From Syntrophorhabdaceae bacterium PtaU1.Bin034 (GTDB taxonomy: Bacteria; Desulfobacterota_G; Syntrophorhabdia; Syntrophorhabdales; WCHB1-27): DNA of 6,395 nucleotides. Under the pieces are notes generated by a model that was not told the origin of the DNA, made no database searches, and was given only the letters and a program-made list of their open reading frames with translations. The DNA lies in the NCBI GenBank assembly GCA_002067405.1, contig MVRP01000221.1, positions 1-6,395 of the forward strand. The letters run 5' to 3'. This document shows positions 5,316 through 6,395 of this stretch, piece after piece. Every line of letters starts with the position of its first letter. Position 1 is the first letter of the stretch. Both the position numbers and the translations under genes were made by a program.

Positions 5316-6395
5316 GCCTTTCCGCCTCCTTCAGCATACGGTGTACGATCCGCTCGCTTGCCTTTCCATCGCCATAGGGGTTCACGGCCTTCGACATTCT
5401 CCCGTAGACCTCCCAATCGTCAAGAAGCCTCGCAGTCTCGGCAACGATCTTCTCTCTGCATGTTCCCACCATCGCCACTGTTCCCGCCTCCACCGCCTCA
5501 GGCCTTTCGGTTGTTTCCCGCAACACCAGAACCGGTTTGCCCAGGCTCGGGGCCTCCTCCTGAATTCCACCGGAATCGGTCAGGATCAGGAAGGCCTTTT
5601 TCATCAAGTGGACAAAGGGCACGTAATCGAGTGGAGGGATGAGACAAATATTGTCGATGCCGCCGAGAAGAGGGTAGACTACCTGCTGCACGTTGGGGTT
5701 GAGATGGACCGGGTAGGCAAACCAGACATGGCCGCGATACCGGGATGCGATCTCGCGAATGGCGTTGCATACTTCCAAAAGGGGCCCTCCGTGATTTTCC
5801 CTCCTGTGTGCGGTGACCAGGATCATTTTGCCTCTGTTCGCCGGCAGGTTTTCAAGGACCGTTCCTCTTGGATCGAATTCTCTGGCGGCCACATCCAGGA
5901 GAGAATCGATCACGGTGTTTCCCGTGACCTCAATCCTGCTTTTGGCCACTCCCTCTCCGAGGAGGTTTTGCCGTGCCCTTTCGGTATGGGCAAAGTAGAG
6001 ATCACTCATGCTGTCGATGACCCTGCGGTTGACCTCTTCGGGATAGGGGTGATTCTTGTTCCAGGTTCTCAATCCCGCTTCCACGTGGGCTATCCTCACG
6101 TGCCGGTAAAACGCGGCCAGGCCCGCGGCCATGGCCGTGGTGGTATCCCCCTGAACGAACACGTAATCGGGTTTTTCAGCCTCCATGATCGTATCCAATT
6201 TTTTAAGCACGTTCATGGTCACCTGTTGCAGGGTCTGGTTGTGCGTCATGATATTGAGGTCATGGTCAGGATGGAGATCGAAGAAATCCAGGAGGGGTTC
6301 GATCATTTCCCGATGCTGGCCCGTGACGCAGACGGTGCACGAGAACATATCGGGATGATCCAGAAACCTCCTCACCAGCGGAGCCAGTTTGATCG
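5308..6395 (-). CDS. wecB: UDP-N-acetylglucosamine 2-epimerase, non-hydrolysing (5' partial)
   Basis: This cytoplasmic enzyme interconverts UDP-GlcNAc and UDP-ManNAc, supplying ManNAc or ManNAcA donors for surface glycans. The window shows 361 residues plus a partial codon. The frame is open to the right edge and the first visible residues, IKLAPL, match the segment after the conserved GTRPEA, so about 13 N-terminal residues are missing. A GTG at 6375 is internal and not the start. Counting from the first full codon, the GT-B/epimerase landmarks are VTGQHREM (23-30), VQGDTTTA with D83, AHVEAGLRT with E105, YPEEVNRR with E119, VTGNTVIDSL, VTAHRREN with H196, PVHLNPNV, and LTDSGGIQEEAPSLGKP (271-287), then ERPEAVEAGT and NPYGDGKAS. 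These acidic residues and the histidine match catalytic positions known in E. coli WecB. The gene heads the visible operon and is coupled to the acetyltransferase. The family is certain; wecB or mnaA naming is by homology. Confidence 0.96.
   Translation of the reverse strand, partial: IKLAPLVRRFLDHPDMFSCTVCVTGQHREMIEPLLDFFDLHPDHDLNIMTHNQTLQQVTMNVLKKLDTIMEAEKPDYVFVQGDTTTAMAAGLAAFYRHVRIAHVEAGLRTWNKNHPYPEEVNRRVIDSMSDLYFAHTERARQNLLGEGVAKSRIEVTGNTVIDSLLDVAAREFDPRGTVLENLPANRGKMILVTAHRRENHGGPLLEVCNAIREIASRYRGHVWFAYPVHLNPNVQQVVYPLLGGIDNICLIPPLDYVPFVHLMKKAFLILTDSGGIQEEAPSLGKPVLVLRETTERPEAVEAGTVAMVGTCREKIVAETARLLDDWEVYGRMSKAVNPYGDGKASERIVHRMLKEAERHG
5325..5331 (-). promoter_or_regulatory. Strong ribosome binding site of the acetyltransferase gene
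   Basis: The coding strand reads AAGGAGG, 9 bases before the ATG at 5315, inside the last codons of the epimerase gene. It fixes the start and should allow efficient initiation together with coupling through the 8-base overlap. Confidence 0.75.

Noticed and set aside
5139..5642. A 167-residue plus-strand frame, proline- and serine-rich
   Set aside because: It is antisense to the acetyltransferase and epimerase. The low-complexity composition is what GC-rich coding sequence gives on the reverse strand.
6373..6375. GTG as the epimerase start
   Set aside because: The frame continues upstream with residues IKLAPL, which align to the conserved N-terminal segment of the family, so this codon is internal.

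Overview
The window is a stretch of a bacterial cell-surface polysaccharide (O-antigen, capsule or exopolysaccharide) biosynthesis cluster. Every gene is on the minus strand, so transcription runs from the right edge to the left edge, and both edge genes are cut. In transcription order: (1) UDP-N-acetylglucosamine 2-epimerase (wecB/mnaA type), missing about 13 N-terminal residues at the right edge; (2) a left-handed beta-helix (hexapeptide-repeat) O-acetyltransferase; (3) a 112-base gap with a GC-rich composite repeat that runs into the 3' end of the acetyltransferase gene; (4) a Wzx-type flippase of the MOP superfamily; (5) a polysaccharide pyruvyl transferase family protein; (6) and (7) two different family 2 glycosyltransferases; (8) the N-terminal half of a HAD-superfamily phosphatase that looks like mannosyl-3-phosphoglycerate phosphatase, running off the left edge.

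Except at the repeat, neighbouring genes overlap by 1 to about 22 bases (TGATG, ATGGTAA, ATGGCTGA, possibly TTGA). This suggests one polycistronic unit with coupled translation. No promoter or terminator is visible, so the transcript begins beyond the right edge and continues beyond the left edge.

How the genes may work together (inference from families): the epimerase makes UDP-ManNAc as a sugar donor or precursor. The two GT2 enzymes add sugars to a lipid-linked repeat unit on the cytoplasmic face. The acetyltransferase and the pyruvyl transferase-like protein add non-sugar decorations. The flippase moves the finished unit across the inner membrane. The phosphatase may either make mannosylglycerate (or a related glycerate glycoside) or act on a phosphorylated intermediate of the glycan. 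No polymerase (Wzy), chain-length regulator or initiating phosphoglycosyl transferase is present, so the locus must extend further.

The moderately high GC, strong GGAGG-type ribosome binding sites and overall style fit a Gram-negative bacterium. A Desulfobacterota/deltaproteobacterial or similar lineage is a weak guess. No clearly new system is visible. The least ordinary parts are the composite repeat that appears to have supplied the end of the acetyltransferase, and the mannosyl-3-phosphoglycerate phosphatase-like gene inside a polysaccharide operon.
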